Numbered from the stretch's first letter, positions 44,896-54,234 are shown. The stretch is 64,000 bases of DNA from CAVRZY01 sp963725415 (GCA_963725415.1 CAVRZY010000186.1:1-64000), one strand, 5' to 3'. Made by a program: numbers and translations. The notes: generated by a model not told the origin, from the letters alone.

Positions 44896-47196
44896 CTACT
44901 GCTGACTCGAGGACAATCCCATGAGCCCGTCCCTTCTAATGAGGCGATAACCCAAGACTGCCGCGATCACCGCAGGGACAACGCCGCAGCCTATGAAGAC
45001 GGCGTCTCCAGGCATTCGCAGCCATTCGATCAAACGGACAACTTTCTGTGACAGGAACTCCGGGCTGCGCGCATGCCAGTAGCCGTTTTCCAGTACATCC
45101 AGCAGTTGAAGCACTCCGCCAGGAAATAAATTAGCGACCACCATCAGCGCCAGCCCCAGGTTCAGTCCCCAAAAGGAGAGTCGGATGTACTTCTCCACTG
45201 CCATCCAAGCAGATTCGCTCATGGACTGCCTCAGCGCAAACACCATCAATGCCATGGCCAGCATGCCGAAGACGCCCATCATCGCTGCGTGCCCGTGGTT
45301 GGGCGTGAGCATCGTGCCGACCTCAAAGTAGCTTACAACGGGCAGGTTGATCAGAAAACCGAAGACCCCGGCGCCGACAAAATTCCAGAAACCCACCGCC
45401 ATCAGGAAGTAGAAAGTCCACTTGTATGGAACGCTAACTTCGTGCCCGCAGACATCACACCGGCTGCGGGTGGCCTTGATGAAGTCCCAGGCATCCAGCG
45501 TCAGAAGCGTCAATGGAACCACCTCCAGCGCGGAAAAGCAGGCCGCCAGAGCCATGGTGACGGCTGATTGCCCGGTCCAATACCAGTGGTGGCCAGTCCC
45601 CACGATGCCGCTTCCCAGATACAGAATCGCGTCCAGGTAGACCACTCGCGCGGCAGTGAGGTGCGACACCACCCCAAGCTTATAGAAGATCACGGCCACC
45701 ATGACCGTCGCGAAGAGTTCGAAGAAACCTTCCACCCACAGATGGATGATCCAGAACCGCCACATGTCCACCACGGAGAAATGAGTGCGGCTCTGGAAGA
45801 AGAGGGCGGGTAGATAGAACACGGGGATGGCAACTGCGGCATAGAGAAACAGCGAGGAGACTTGCCGGGTCTTCGGCTCCCTCCTCGAGGGCGCTAGCGC
45901 CCGGGCCAGCAGAAGGATCCACAAGACCAAGCTGCCGGCCAGCAAGACCTGCCATGCCCGGCCCAACTCCAGATATTCCCACCCCTGGTGGCCGAACCAA
46001 AACCACAGCTTTCCGACGGCCTGTCTGATTCCGAACATCTCTCCCAACAGGCTGCCCAATACGACCACCAGCAAGGCGATGAAAAGAGCGTTGGCGCCTT
46101 TCGCCTGACCCTTGGGCTCCTTTCCCCCGAGCGCCGGAGCAAGGAATAGCCCCCCCGCAACATAGCCCGTGGCGATCCACAAGATCGCCAATTGCAGATG
46201 CCAGGTGCGGACAATGTTACTCGGAAACCACGCCGACAGGTCGATGCCGTAGAAACTCCCTGGGTCGGCCCGATAGTGAGCCGTTGCTCCGCCCACCATT
46301 ACCTGAGCCAGGAACAGTGCCGCCATCACCACGAAGTACCTAAGCGCCACCCGCTGACTCGGGGTGGGAGTCCCGCGCAGCAACTGAGGGTGAACGTGCG
46401 AAGACTCACCCTTCCAACCCAAATAGGAGAACCGCCCGAATGCGAACAGGACCAGCCCGGTCCCCGCAAGCAGCGCAATCAGACTCAGGGCGCTCCACAG
46501 TATGGCGGGCGTGGTGGGCGTGTTGCCGACCGTTGGATCGTAAGGAAAGTTGTTGGTGTAGGAGTAGGGCTGGCCGGGGCGGCTGGCGACCGAAGCCCAG
46601 GCGCTCCAGGCGAAGAAAGCGGTGAGCTGCCGGAGCGCCTTGGGATCCCACACATACTTCGCGGGCAAGCCGGCGCTGTGCCTCGAGTCTGCAAAATACC
46701 TGCTCCACGCCGCCGTCTGTTCCTCAAATGTGCGGACCTCCGGCTCCGTCAGCCTCAGTGTTCCCTCCCTCGGGTCGTAACGGTTGACCCGTAGGAGTTG
46801 CCCAACTTCAGCGTTCAAAGCGTTTCTCTGAGACACGCTGAGCTGTGCCCCCTCCACGCCGTACCGCTGCTTCCCTATGAGTTCGGTTGCTTGTAGGGAG
46901 ATGGCGTGCAGATAGGAGGCCGTGAAATCAGGTCCCAGATAGGCCCCGTGACCCCAGATACTGCCATTGTCCATGAGCCCATACTTCAAGAAGACTTCCT
47001 GTCCGCTCAGGATCTCCTCTCTGGTGAAGATGGTCGCGCCCGCAGGGCTGACAGCTCTGTCCGGAATCGGAGGACTGTCCGTGTAGGCCTTTCCGGCCAG
47101 CCAGATCAGGACTGTGAAGCCGGCTATGATTGTGAGAATGACGCCGTGTTTCCACCACGGCGAGAGTTGCTGGCGCGGGACGTTATCAGCGTCCAT
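44896..47196 (-). CDS. norZ: Quinol-dependent nitric oxide reductase (qNOR)
   Basis: 766 aa, about 14 membrane helices. The N-terminal extension (W-G-H-G-A-Y-L-G-P-D-F) lacks a haem c CxxCH site, as in qNOR, which takes electrons from quinol. The catalytic subunit I part has H-L-W-V-E-G-F-F-E (His and Glu near FeB), G-T-G-H-H-W-Y-W (two His ligands) and N-H-G-H-A-A-M-M for the haem. It reduces 2 NO to N2O. It lies 9 bp after the hemerythrin gene, in an apparent operon for NO detoxification rather than full denitrification, since no nitrite reductase is seen. Confidence 0.93.
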   Translation of the reverse strand: MDADNVPRQQLSPWWKHGVILTIIAGFTVLIWLAGKAYTDSPPIPDRAVSPAGATIFTREEILSGQEVFLKYGLMDNGSIWGHGAYLGPDFTASYLHAISLQATELIGKQRYGVEGAQLSVSQRNALNAEVGQLLRVNRYDPREGTLRLTEPEVRTFEEQTAAWSRYFADSRHSAGLPAKYVWDPKALRQLTAFFAWSAWASVASRPGQPYSYTNNFPYDPTVGNTPTTPAILWSALSLIALLAGTGLVLFAFGRFSYLGWKGESSHVHPQLLRGTPTPSQRVALRYFVVMAALFLAQVMVGGATAHYRADPGSFYGIDLSAWFPSNIVRTWHLQLAILWIATGYVAGGLFLAPALGGKEPKGQAKGANALFIALLVVVLGSLLGEMFGIRQAVGKLWFWFGHQGWEYLELGRAWQVLLAGSLVLWILLLARALAPSRREPKTRQVSSLFLYAAVAIPVFYLPALFFQSRTHFSVVDMWRFWIIHLWVEGFFELFATVMVAVIFYKLGVVSHLTAARVVYLDAILYLGSGIVGTGHHWYWTGQSAVTMALAACFSALEVVPLTLLTLDAWDFIKATRSRCDVCGHEVSVPYKWTFYFLMAVGFWNFVGAGVFGFLINLPVVSYFEVGTMLTPNHGHAAMMGVFGMLAMALMVFALRQSMSESAWMAVEKYIRLSFWGLNLGLALMVVANLFPGGVLQLLDVLENGYWHARSPEFLSQKVVRLIEWLRMPGDAVFIGCGVVPAVIAAVLGYRLIRRDGLMGLSSSQQ

Positions 47197-47205
47197 AGGT
47201 TCTCC

Positions 47206-47796
47206 TTACGCTTCACCACCCCATGCGGGGTGCTGCCCCATCGCAAACCTTGCTTCGAGTTGCTCGGCCAGCCGCTCGAAGCGCTCATGCGCCTCTACTC
47301 CCACTTCGCGTTCAACGGCCTCGAACTTCTCCCCGAGATCGCTCTGATCCTCGGGGGTGAGCACCTTGTCGGCCAGAGGGAATAGCAAGTAGTCCTCTCT
47401 CCAGATGTGATTCGGGTAAAAGCCCGCCAGCGCGCGCAGGCTTGCGACCAGCCGCTCCTTCGCCATGGACTCACGTTCCCTGTAGGCCCGGACGGCATCG
47501 GCCAACTCCCTGACCATCGCTCTGCCCTTCTGGTGTTCCATCGTCAACCCGCCTAGCGGGCAGCCTTGCGCCGGCACGCCCCGGCGTTCCAGAGCCGGGA
47601 ACAGAAGAGCCTCCTCCTTGCCATGGTGGCATCGGTCAGCGAAAGTGCGCAGGAACTCCACGATGCTCTCCAGCGTGGCCGCGTCTGCTTCTCCTCCGCC
47701 CTCCAGCGCCTCCGCCAGCAAAGCCATGCCGGCCACCACTTTTTGGATCAGCCGATGCTCCGCCTCCAGCGTCTCAGTTACTGTTTGCCCAGTCAT
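47206..47796 (-). CDS. Hemerythrin HHE-domain protein
   Basis: 196 aa with a strong aaaggagg Shine-Dalgarno. Di-iron ligands: E-H-R-L-I, C-H-H-G-K-E-E-A-L-L-F-P, M-E-H-Q-K-G-R, and N-H-I-W-R-E-D-Y-L-L-F-P. Standalone hemerythrins next to qNOR genes bind or sense NO. It is the first gene of the minus-strand operon. No clear NsrR- or FNR-type box was found in the 100 bases upstream. Confidence 0.9.
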   Translation of the reverse strand: MTGQTVTETLEAEHRLIQKVVAGMALLAEALEGGGEADAATLESIVEFLRTFADRCHHGKEEALLFPALERRGVPAQGCPLGGLTMEHQKGRAMVRELADAVRAYRERESMAKERLVASLRALAGFYPNHIWREDYLLFPLADKVLTPEDQSDLGEKFEAVEREVGVEAHERFERLAEQLEARFAMGQHPAWGGEA

Positions 47797-47904
47797 TTGA
47801 CCTCCTTTACCATGGCCATACTTGCACTACGTCAGCTCCACCCTCCGCAACAGGTTGTACCGCAGGTTCCCGAAATTGGGGGCCTTGGCGGCATACTCGC
47901 CTTC

Positions 47905-49035
47905 TTATCGCCCGTATTCCAGGGCCGCTTCGTACATCGCCACAATGTTCTCCGGCGGGATGTCCTGCTGGAGGTTATGCGCCGCGCACAGCACGTATCC
48001 GCCGCCCTCCGCCAGGTCCTCGATCCGCCGCCGCACTTCCTGGCGCACCCCCTCCGGTGTCCCGCGGGGCAGCACTCTCTGGTTGTCGATCCCGCCCCAG
48101 AATGCCAGCTCGCCCCCGAACTCCCGCTTCAGCCGCCGCGTGTCCATCTCCGCCGCCGCCACCTGGATCGGGTTCAAACAATCGATCCCAACCTCAATCA
48201 AATCCCGAATCAGCGCATACACCGACCCGCAGGTGTGATACACGATCGGCTTTCCGTGACGCTTGACCGCATCGGCCATCCGCTTATGCTGAGGCTTGAT
48301 CATCCTCCGATACAGCCCCGGCCGGATCAGCGGACCTTTCTGCATGCCCAGATCATCGCCGTAAACCACCAAGTCCACGTACTCGCCCGCTTCCTCCAGA
48401 GCACCCCTCGCCAGCTCGACCCAATGGTCAACCACCCGCTCCAGCAAACCTTCCGCGAAGGCCGGCGTCATTAGCAGATCGCCTAAGAACTCCCCGAAGC
48501 CTCGCAGAAACTGGCACTGGTGAATCGGCCCCACGCCCAGGTTCAGCACTACGGCGTAATCGGTGTTCTGGTGAAGCGCCCTGGCCCGCTCACGCAACCC
48601 GCGAAACCGCCCCGGGTCGGAAGGATCCGGCCATCCAACTCTTTCCAGGTCCGCCAGGCTCGGTTCCTCCAAACCGTACAACGGGCCCTTCGTGTGTATA
48701 TAGTGGCCGCCTGCCGGTCTGGTCCACGTCACTCCCCACTCGTCCACCAGGGCGTCGTCGGAAAGCTGCTGATCGGGTCGCACGTCCGGGTTCCCCAGCA
48801 GCACGGCCCGCGCGTCCACGTCGAACCGCCGCAGGATCGCCTCGTCCGGAATTACCGTCGAGGAGCGCTTCGAGAAGGTCGCCGGTCGCGGCTCTGACGG
48901 AAAGGCCAGGAAAACGCGCATCCGCTCGAGCGCCCCCACCGTCATGGTGCTGGCGATGGTGGCCCCCAGATCCATCGGCACCCGGTCCGGCTGCTCATGA
49001 TGGAGCGCCGCTATGATCCGTTCTCGATGCGTCAT
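47905..49035 (-). CDS. Uroporphyrinogen-decarboxylase-family protein
   Basis: 376 aa, beginning M-T-H-R-E-R-I-I-A-A-L-H-H-E-Q-P-D-R-V-P, the usual opening of URO-D-like proteins that are not haem HemE but methyltransferase-type. Later H-T-C-G-S-V holds the Cys/His pair that can bind zinc, seen in MtaA/MtbA-type members. The start overlaps the isomerase stop (ATGA). Probably a catabolic methyl or demethylation role; substrate unknown. Confidence 0.82.
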   Translation of the reverse strand: MTHRERIIAALHHEQPDRVPMDLGATIASTMTVGALERMRVFLAFPSEPRPATFSKRSSTVIPDEAILRRFDVDARAVLLGNPDVRPDQQLSDDALVDEWGVTWTRPAGGHYIHTKGPLYGLEEPSLADLERVGWPDPSDPGRFRGLRERARALHQNTDYAVVLNLGVGPIHQCQFLRGFGEFLGDLLMTPAFAEGLLERVVDHWVELARGALEEAGEYVDLVVYGDDLGMQKGPLIRPGLYRRMIKPQHKRMADAVKRHGKPIVYHTCGSVYALIRDLIEVGIDCLNPIQVAAAEMDTRRLKREFGGELAFWGGIDNQRVLPRGTPEGVRQEVRRRIEDLAEGGGYVLCAAHNLQQDIPPENIVAMYEAALEYGR

Positions 49036-49961
49036 GCGCGCGCATTCTTCTCTAGCAGCGGCTCGAGGAACCTCCGCGCCGCGGCGATCCGCTCGTCGAT
49101 GACTTCCGGCGCCATCTTGGCCGCGTCCTCCTTGCCGTCCACCCTTTCAACGGCCAGCGGCCCCCGAAAGCCCGCGCCAAACAGGATCCGGAACATCAGG
49201 TCGTGGTCGATCTGCCCAGTCCCCGGAACGGGAAAATTGGCCTCCGTGCGCCCTCCCAAATGATCCTTGATGCAGACGGCCTTGACGTGCGGCGCCAGGT
49301 CCGGCAGGTCCGGATCCGGGCGGATCCCCTCATAGAACGAGACATTCCCCGCATCCCAGCAGATCTTCAGCCGTTCCGAGACGATCCGCTTCACCACCTC
49401 CAGGCACGCCTTTGCCGTGGCCGTGATCCCCGTGTGCGGCTTGAGAGTGATCGTGACCCCGACCGTTTCGGCATGCTTCACCCCGCGCTCCAGCAGCGCA
49501 TAGTACTCCGCGCATTCCTGCTCCCAGTCCCGCGCCCGTTTCGGAACGTTTGGAAACTTCGCGTAATACCAGGGGCCGACCCCCACCACCGTGCGGATCC
49601 CGAACTCTGCCGCCAGATCCAGCTCCTTCATGTAGGTGTCCAGACCGTCCGGCTTGCGCAGTTCCGTCATCAGGCCCGCGAAGCTCATCGAAGGCTCCAG
49701 GCCTTCCTCCTTGAGCAGACGCCGGAGCTCCGCCCGGGCCCCCGGCCCGAGCGCCGGACTGAACGCCGGCTGCCCCTGGTGCGCGTAGTGCAGCATCACG
49801 TATTGGTAACCGGCCCTGCGTATGCCTTCCAGCGCCCTCTTCAGCGACTGGCTCCGATAGGGCAGCGTCTGGCAAGCGAGCTGACAGGGTTTCACTGCCC
49901 CCGACGCCATCGCCGCCAGACCTGCCGTCTGTGTGAGAAACTGTCTTCTTGTAGCTTCCAT
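49032..49961 (-). CDS. Secreted xylose-isomerase-like TIM-barrel protein
   Basis: 309 aa from the ATG of M-E-A-T-R-R-Q-F-L (twin-arginine-like). The AP-endonuclease-2/xylose-isomerase fold has I-T-L-K-P-H-T-G, C-W-D-A-G-N and V-C-I-K-D-H-L-G as metal-site segments. Sugar phosphate isomerase/epimerase type. It is coupled to the URO-D-like gene and divergent from the enolase-superfamily gene. Confidence 0.85.
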   Translation of the reverse strand: MEATRRQFLTQTAGLAAMASGAVKPCQLACQTLPYRSQSLKRALEGIRRAGYQYVMLHYAHQGQPAFSPALGPGARAELRRLLKEEGLEPSMSFAGLMTELRKPDGLDTYMKELDLAAEFGIRTVVGVGPWYYAKFPNVPKRARDWEQECAEYYALLERGVKHAETVGVTITLKPHTGITATAKACLEVVKRIVSERLKICWDAGNVSFYEGIRPDPDLPDLAPHVKAVCIKDHLGGRTEANFPVPGTGQIDHDLMFRILFGAGFRGPLAVERVDGKEDAAKMAPEVIDERIAAARRFLEPLLEKNARA

Positions 49962-49992
49962 CTTGACTCTGAATATACACCCGCCATTCACA

Positions 49993-50026
49993 GCAATCGT
50001 CAATCTTCAATCCCGCAATCGTCAAT
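49993..50026. promoter_or_regulatory. Two direct repeats in a divergent promoter region
   Basis: gcaatcgtcaat occurs at 49993-50004 and 50015-50026, 22 bases apart (two helical turns). On the minus strand each contains ttgacg; the nearer one lies 18 bases before a tgtata that could be the -10 of the isomerase operon. Looks like a regulator site. Confidence 0.35.
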
Positions 50027-50104
50027 TCCCCCGAATCCGATCCCATGAACTGGCAGTTGACAAACCCCGCCCCATGGCTGAAACCTGTTAACTGGTACTC
50101 CCTC

Positions 50105-51346
50105 ATGAAAATCACTAGCGTTCGGTCCTTCCTGCTGTGCTATCCCTTCCCCGACCCCCTCAAGCTTCCCTTCTATGGCGGCGAACGTACCATCTTCAAG
50201 CGCGACGCCATGCTGGTCCGCATCGAAACCGATAACGGGCTGGTGGGCTACGCCCCAGGCCAGGGCAGCGAGAAAGCCCACCTCGCCATCGAAACCAGAA
50301 TCGCCCCGTTCCTGGCCGGGAGAACCCTGGCCGATCCGGATGCGCTCCGCGTCCTGTTCATGCAAGGCCCCGGCCAGGATCCGGCCCTGGCTAAGATCTA
50401 TTGCGCGGTCGAGATCGGCCTGTTCGACGTCTTAGGCAAGGCCCTGGGGGTCCCGGTTTCCGAGTTGCTGGGCGGGCGCGTGCGCGACCGCATCCGCCTC
50501 TACGGCAGCGCCGGCATGTACATGTCGCCCTCCCAATACGCCCAGGAAGCCGCCGCCATCGCAAACCTGGGTTTCCCCGCCTACAAGATGCGGCCCGCCC
50601 TGGGCCCCGAGCAGGATCTCGAAACCGTGCGCTTGATGCGCGAGGCCGTGGGCCCCGACTTCGACCTCATGATCGACGCCCACGCCTGGTGGCGCATGGG
50701 AGACCGCAGCTACTCGTTGGACACCGTCGAGCGCCTGGCCCAGGAAATGGCCCGCTACCGCATCGCCTGGCTCGAAGAACCCTGGCCCCCCGAAGACCAC
50801 GCCGCTTACCGCCGCCTCAAGGATCAGGACTACGTTCCGCTGGCCAGCGGCGAGCACGAACCCAGCGACGACGGCTTCCTCGACCTCATCCAGAACCGCT
50901 GCGTCGATTACGTCCAGATGGATATCGTCTGCCAGGGCGGCTACCCCAGCGGCCGCCTCCTGCTCACCGAGATCGCCCGCGAGGGTCTGCGCTTTGCCTT
51001 CCACAGTTGGGGCACTGCCCTGGAAGTCATCGCCGCCGCCCATCTGGGCATCTGCTGGCCCGAGCTGGTGGCCGAATGGCTCGAGTATCCCTGCTACTCC
51101 GCGCCTTCCCGCCCCGGCATGTATCCCTTCCCCCTGGCCGAGGAGATCCTCGATCAGCCCCTTGAAATCCAGGGTGGCCATCTCATCGTCCCCCGTGAGC
51201 CCGGCCTCGGCGTCCAGATCGACGAATCGGTCATCCATCGTTACCCCTGGGTCCCAGGCCCCTGGTCCGCCTTCCATCTCAATTCGCCGCCCCAGACCTG
51301 GTTCGTCACCTCCGACCACTCCGTCAAATGGGAAGCCGGCGCCTAA
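50105..51346 (+). CDS. Enolase-superfamily sugar-acid dehydratase-like protein
   Basis: 413 aa from the ATG of M-K-I-T-S-V-R. Barrel motifs: Y-K-M-R-P (Lys), M-I-D-A-H-A, L-E-E-P-W-P, S-G-E-H-E and, near the end, F-A-F-H-S-W-G-T. The His in the last motif and the three acids fit the mandelate racemase subgroup that dehydrates acid sugars. No signal peptide. Divergent from the isomerase, so probably in the same pathway. Confidence 0.9.
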   Translation: MKITSVRSFLLCYPFPDPLKLPFYGGERTIFKRDAMLVRIETDNGLVGYAPGQGSEKAHLAIETRIAPFLAGRTLADPDALRVLFMQGPGQDPALAKIYCAVEIGLFDVLGKALGVPVSELLGGRVRDRIRLYGSAGMYMSPSQYAQEAAAIANLGFPAYKMRPALGPEQDLETVRLMREAVGPDFDLMIDAHAWWRMGDRSYSLDTVERLAQEMARYRIAWLEEPWPPEDHAAYRRLKDQDYVPLASGEHEPSDDGFLDLIQNRCVDYVQMDIVCQGGYPSGRLLLTEIAREGLRFAFHSWGTALEVIAAAHLGICWPELVAEWLEYPCYSAPSRPGMYPFPLAEEILDQPLEIQGGHLIVPREPGLGVQIDESVIHRYPWVPGPWSAFHLNSPPQTWFVTSDHSVKWEAGA

Positions 51347-51385
51347 CACCTCCCATCAGCTACCTGTTATTCTGGATGGCTCGGC

Positions 51386-52102
51386 ATGCTCATCGAAATC
51401 CTGGGAACGGCCACCTGCATTGCCGCAGGAGTCATGAGCTACGGCGTGCGCGGGCGCTCTTCTCAGTTGTTTGGACGCTCCGTCTGGCGCGGCCCTGGCG
51501 ATCGCCCCGCCCTTGCTCTCACCTTCGATGACGGGCCCAGTGAATCCACTCCCGAACTGCTCGAATTGCTCGACCGCCACCGCGCCCGCGCCACCTTCTT
51601 CCAGTGCGGAGTCAATGTCACGCGGCTCCCCCAAATCGCACGCGATGTATCGAGCGCGGATCACGAGATCGGCAACCACAGCCACTCTCATCCCAGGTTC
51701 TACTTCCGCTCCAGACGTTACATCTACGAGGAGCTGATGCGGGCGCAGGAATCCATTGGCGAAGTGACCGGCTTCAGGCCCACCCTGTTCCGCGCCCCGT
51801 GTGGCGTCCGCTGGCCAGGCTTGGGCCGGGTCCAGAACCAACTCGGCCTGCTCGGCGTGATGTGGACTGTGATCGGCAGAGATTGGGCCCTCCCCGCCCC
51901 GCGGGTCTTCGACCGCGTCCTCCAGGCTGTCCGCAACGGTGCTATCATCTGCCTTCATGATGGCCGCTGCCTCCGGCCCAAACCCGACATCCGCGCAACC
52001 GTGGAAGCCGTGCGCCGCCTGCTCCCTGAACTTCAGGCCCGCGGCTTCCGTTTTGAGACCGTCAGCGAGTTACTATGTCCGAAGAATTCATCCAGAGAGT
52101 AA
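51386..52102 (+). CDS. Polysaccharide deacetylase (CE4, NodB-like)
   Basis: 238 aa. An N-terminal hydrophobic stretch may anchor it. The NodB homology domain has T-F-D-D-G-P (catalytic Asp pair), G-N-H-S-H-S-H-P (metal His) and R-A-P-C-G-V-R-W, and C-L-H-D-G for the last His. It deacetylates N-acetylglucosamine units. The gene overlaps the acyl carrier protein by 28 bp, so the three genes here form an operon. Confidence 0.9.
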   Translation: MLIEILGTATCIAAGVMSYGVRGRSSQLFGRSVWRGPGDRPALALTFDDGPSESTPELLELLDRHRARATFFQCGVNVTRLPQIARDVSSADHEIGNHSHSHPRFYFRSRRYIYEELMRAQESIGEVTGFRPTLFRAPCGVRWPGLGRVQNQLGLLGVMWTVIGRDWALPAPRVFDRVLQAVRNGAIICLHDGRCLRPKPDIRATVEAVRRLLPELQARGFRFETVSELLCPKNSSRE

Positions 52103-52347
52103 TCTCGGTCATCGCCGCCACCCAGAAGCTGCCCCCAGAGAAGATCTCCATCGATAGCACCTTCGAGGAGTTGGGCATCGATTCCTTGGACGGCGTCAAC
52201 ATTCTGTTCGCTCTCGAGAACGAGTTCAACGTCAACATCCCCGACGAAGGCGTGCAGGACATCCGCAGCGTCCGTCAGATGGTCGAGAGCCTCTGGAAGC
52301 TGCTGGCGGGCGGCCCAGCGGACGCCGGGGCAGTGGCTGCCTCTTAG
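52075..52347 (+). CDS. Acyl carrier protein
   Basis: 90 aa. The phosphopantetheine Ser is in G-I-D-S-L-D-G-V, after a typical first helix. It overlaps the deacetylase gene and is 3 bp from the ketosynthase. The chromosomal fab ACP usually lies with fabD/fabG; here those are absent, so it is likely a dedicated carrier. Confidence 0.93.
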   Translation: MSEEFIQRVISVIAATQKLPPEKISIDSTFEELGIDSLDGVNILFALENEFNVNIPDEGVQDIRSVRQMVESLWKLLAGGPADAGAVAAS

Positions 52348-52350
52348 GCC

Positions 52351-53571
52351 ATGGGAACTCGCCGCGTCGTCATCACCGGTATCGGCGTCATTTCCGCGCC
52401 CGGCAGCAACGCCCGCGAATTCTGGCAGGCGCTTCTGGAGGGCCGCTCCGGAATCGGCCCCATTCAGGCCGTCGAGCCTGGACTGCTGCGTTTCCCCAAC
52501 GGCGCAGAAGTGCGCGGCTACACTCCCAGCGACTATTTCGAGGCCAAGGAGGTGGATTTCCTCGACCGCTTCGCCCAATTCGCTGTGGTCGCGGCTCGCG
52601 AAGCCATCCACGAGGCTCAACTGGCGTGGACCCCGGATCTGCGCCAGCGCACCGCTATCGTCACCGGCTCCTGCGTCGGCGGCCAGTCCACTGAGGACCA
52701 GGGCTTCTGCGACCTCTACGCCAACAAGCGCAACCGCGTCAATCCCTTGACCATCCCTCGCACCATGGCCAATGCCGGCGCCAGCCGCATCTCCGTGGAA
52801 TTCGGCATTACCGGTCCCAGCTACACCATCTCCACCGCCTGCGCCTCCTCCACCCACGCCATCGGCCAGGCCTTTTGGTTGGTCCGCCACGGCCTGGCCG
52901 AACTGGCTGTCACGGGCGGCAGCGAAGCCCCCTTCAGCCTCGGCAACCTCAAGGCCTGGGAGGCCATGCGCGTCGTCTCTCCGGACACCTGCCGGCCTTT
53001 CTCGAAGGACCGCCGCGGGATGATCCTGGGCGAGGGGGGCGCCATGATGGTCCTCGAACCTCTTGAGGCTGCCCTGGCTCGCGGCGCCCGCATCTACGCC
53101 GAGGTCGTCGGCTTGGGCATGTCCGCCGATGCCCACCACATCACCCAGCCCTCCATCGAAGGCCCCACCCGCGCCATGGCCGCAGCCCTTGAGGATGCCG
53201 GCCTCCGCCCCGAGCAGATCGGCTACATCAACGCCCACGGAACCGGCACCCTGGCCAACGATCCCACCGAAACCTCCGCCATCCGCTCCCTATTCGGCGC
53301 CCACGCCGACCGCCTCTCGGTCAGCTCGACCAAGTCCATGCACGGCCACGCCTTGGGCGCCGCCGGCGCTCTGGAAGGCATCGCCACCGCCCTGGCTCTC
53401 CATCACGGAGTGCTCCCCCCGACCGCCAACTTCACCACCCCAGACCCCGCCTGCGACCTCGATGTCGTGCCCAACCTCGCCCGCCGCCAACAAGTTGAAT
53501 ATGCCTTGTCGAACTCCTTCGCCTTCGGCGGCCTCAACGCTGTCCTAGTCCTCCGGTCTCATCCTTCCTGA
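52351..53571 (+). CDS. Beta-ketoacyl-ACP synthase, KAS II type (NodE-like)
   Basis: 406 aa. Active-site Cys in S-T-A-C-A-S-S-T-H-A, first His in N-A-H-G-T-G-T, second in M-H-G-H-A-L-G-A-A-G. It condenses malonyl-ACP with an acyl chain. With the deacetylase and ACP it recalls the nodB-nodF-nodE set. Likely makes or transfers a special acyl chain to a sugar or envelope compound; no acyltransferase or glycosyltransferase is in view. Confidence 0.92.
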   Translation: MGTRRVVITGIGVISAPGSNAREFWQALLEGRSGIGPIQAVEPGLLRFPNGAEVRGYTPSDYFEAKEVDFLDRFAQFAVVAAREAIHEAQLAWTPDLRQRTAIVTGSCVGGQSTEDQGFCDLYANKRNRVNPLTIPRTMANAGASRISVEFGITGPSYTISTACASSTHAIGQAFWLVRHGLAELAVTGGSEAPFSLGNLKAWEAMRVVSPDTCRPFSKDRRGMILGEGGAMMVLEPLEAALARGARIYAEVVGLGMSADAHHITQPSIEGPTRAMAAALEDAGLRPEQIGYINAHGTGTLANDPTETSAIRSLFGAHADRLSVSSTKSMHGHALGAAGALEGIATALALHHGVLPPTANFTTPDPACDLDVVPNLARRQQVEYALSNSFAFGGLNAVLVLRSHPS

Positions 53572-54072
53572 GAAGATATCTTCCTTACTATCAACTACTT
53601 ATCAATTCCGAGCCCGTGCTCACCGGCCCCCAATGTGGTACTTCTAGAACTGGGAATGGCACCCACACGGCCACAGCCTCACGCCACAAGTTCTCGCGCC
53701 ACTCCCGGTGTGACGCATCGCGCTCTGCAAAACCCCAAGAATGCGTCACTAAACAGTCAGTCACCCAACCGAGCCTCTTTTTTGTCAATAGCTTACATGC
53801 AGTCGCACCCGCCGAAGAAGTTTGTCAGGAATTCGCCCCCGATGCGTCACACCGCAAGATCCCGTGCAGCGGCGCATCCGCAAAACTCGAACCATCCACG
53901 GGGAACTGGTCCTCCGTTTTCGGACAGCCACGTCCCAAGAGCGAACACCCTCGGGTATGCCCCGCCCGGCTGATCTTCCTGTAATCCAAAGACTTACCGG
54001 CCCGCGGCGGTGGCAGTCTAGTTGCCAGTGTATCCCTGGCGGCCCGGGGCAGCCTGGGCGTGAGGTGCTGTG
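53572..54072. other. Intergenic region before the permease array
   Basis: 501 bases with no gene I can support; open stretches have no start signal or family likeness. gaagatatcttc at 53572-53583 is a small palindrome right after the ketosynthase stop. tgacgcatcgcg/tgcgtcac-type short repeats lie near 53710-53850. AT content is higher than in the flanking genes. Confidence 0.35.
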
Positions 54073-54234
54073 ATGTCAGCCATTTTTGAGACACTTCGCT
54101 CGGAGTTACGCGAGCTTCTCGCGGACCCTGATTTCATCGCTATTGCGGTAGTCAGCCTCGCGCTGGGAGTCGGGGCCGCCGACTTCGGCGGAGCCATCGT
54201 TTGTCAATGGTTCAATGGTTCAGTGATTCAATGA
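54073..54234 (+). pseudogene. N-terminal stub of an ADOP-type permease
   Basis: 53 codons from an ATG: R-S-E-L-R-E-L-L-A-D-P-D-F-I-A-I-A-V-V then S-L-A-L-G-V-G-A. This is the opening of an acidobacterial MacB/FtsX-type permease (compare L-R-Y-G-V-R-L-M... L-A-L-A-L-G-I-G-A-N in the next gene). It then runs into the repeat before the next start and stops. A decayed first copy of the array. Confidence 0.5.

Noticed and set aside
53572..54072. Hidden small genes in the 500-base gap
   Set aside because: Open stretches have no Shine-Dalgarno, no codon bias and no family likeness.
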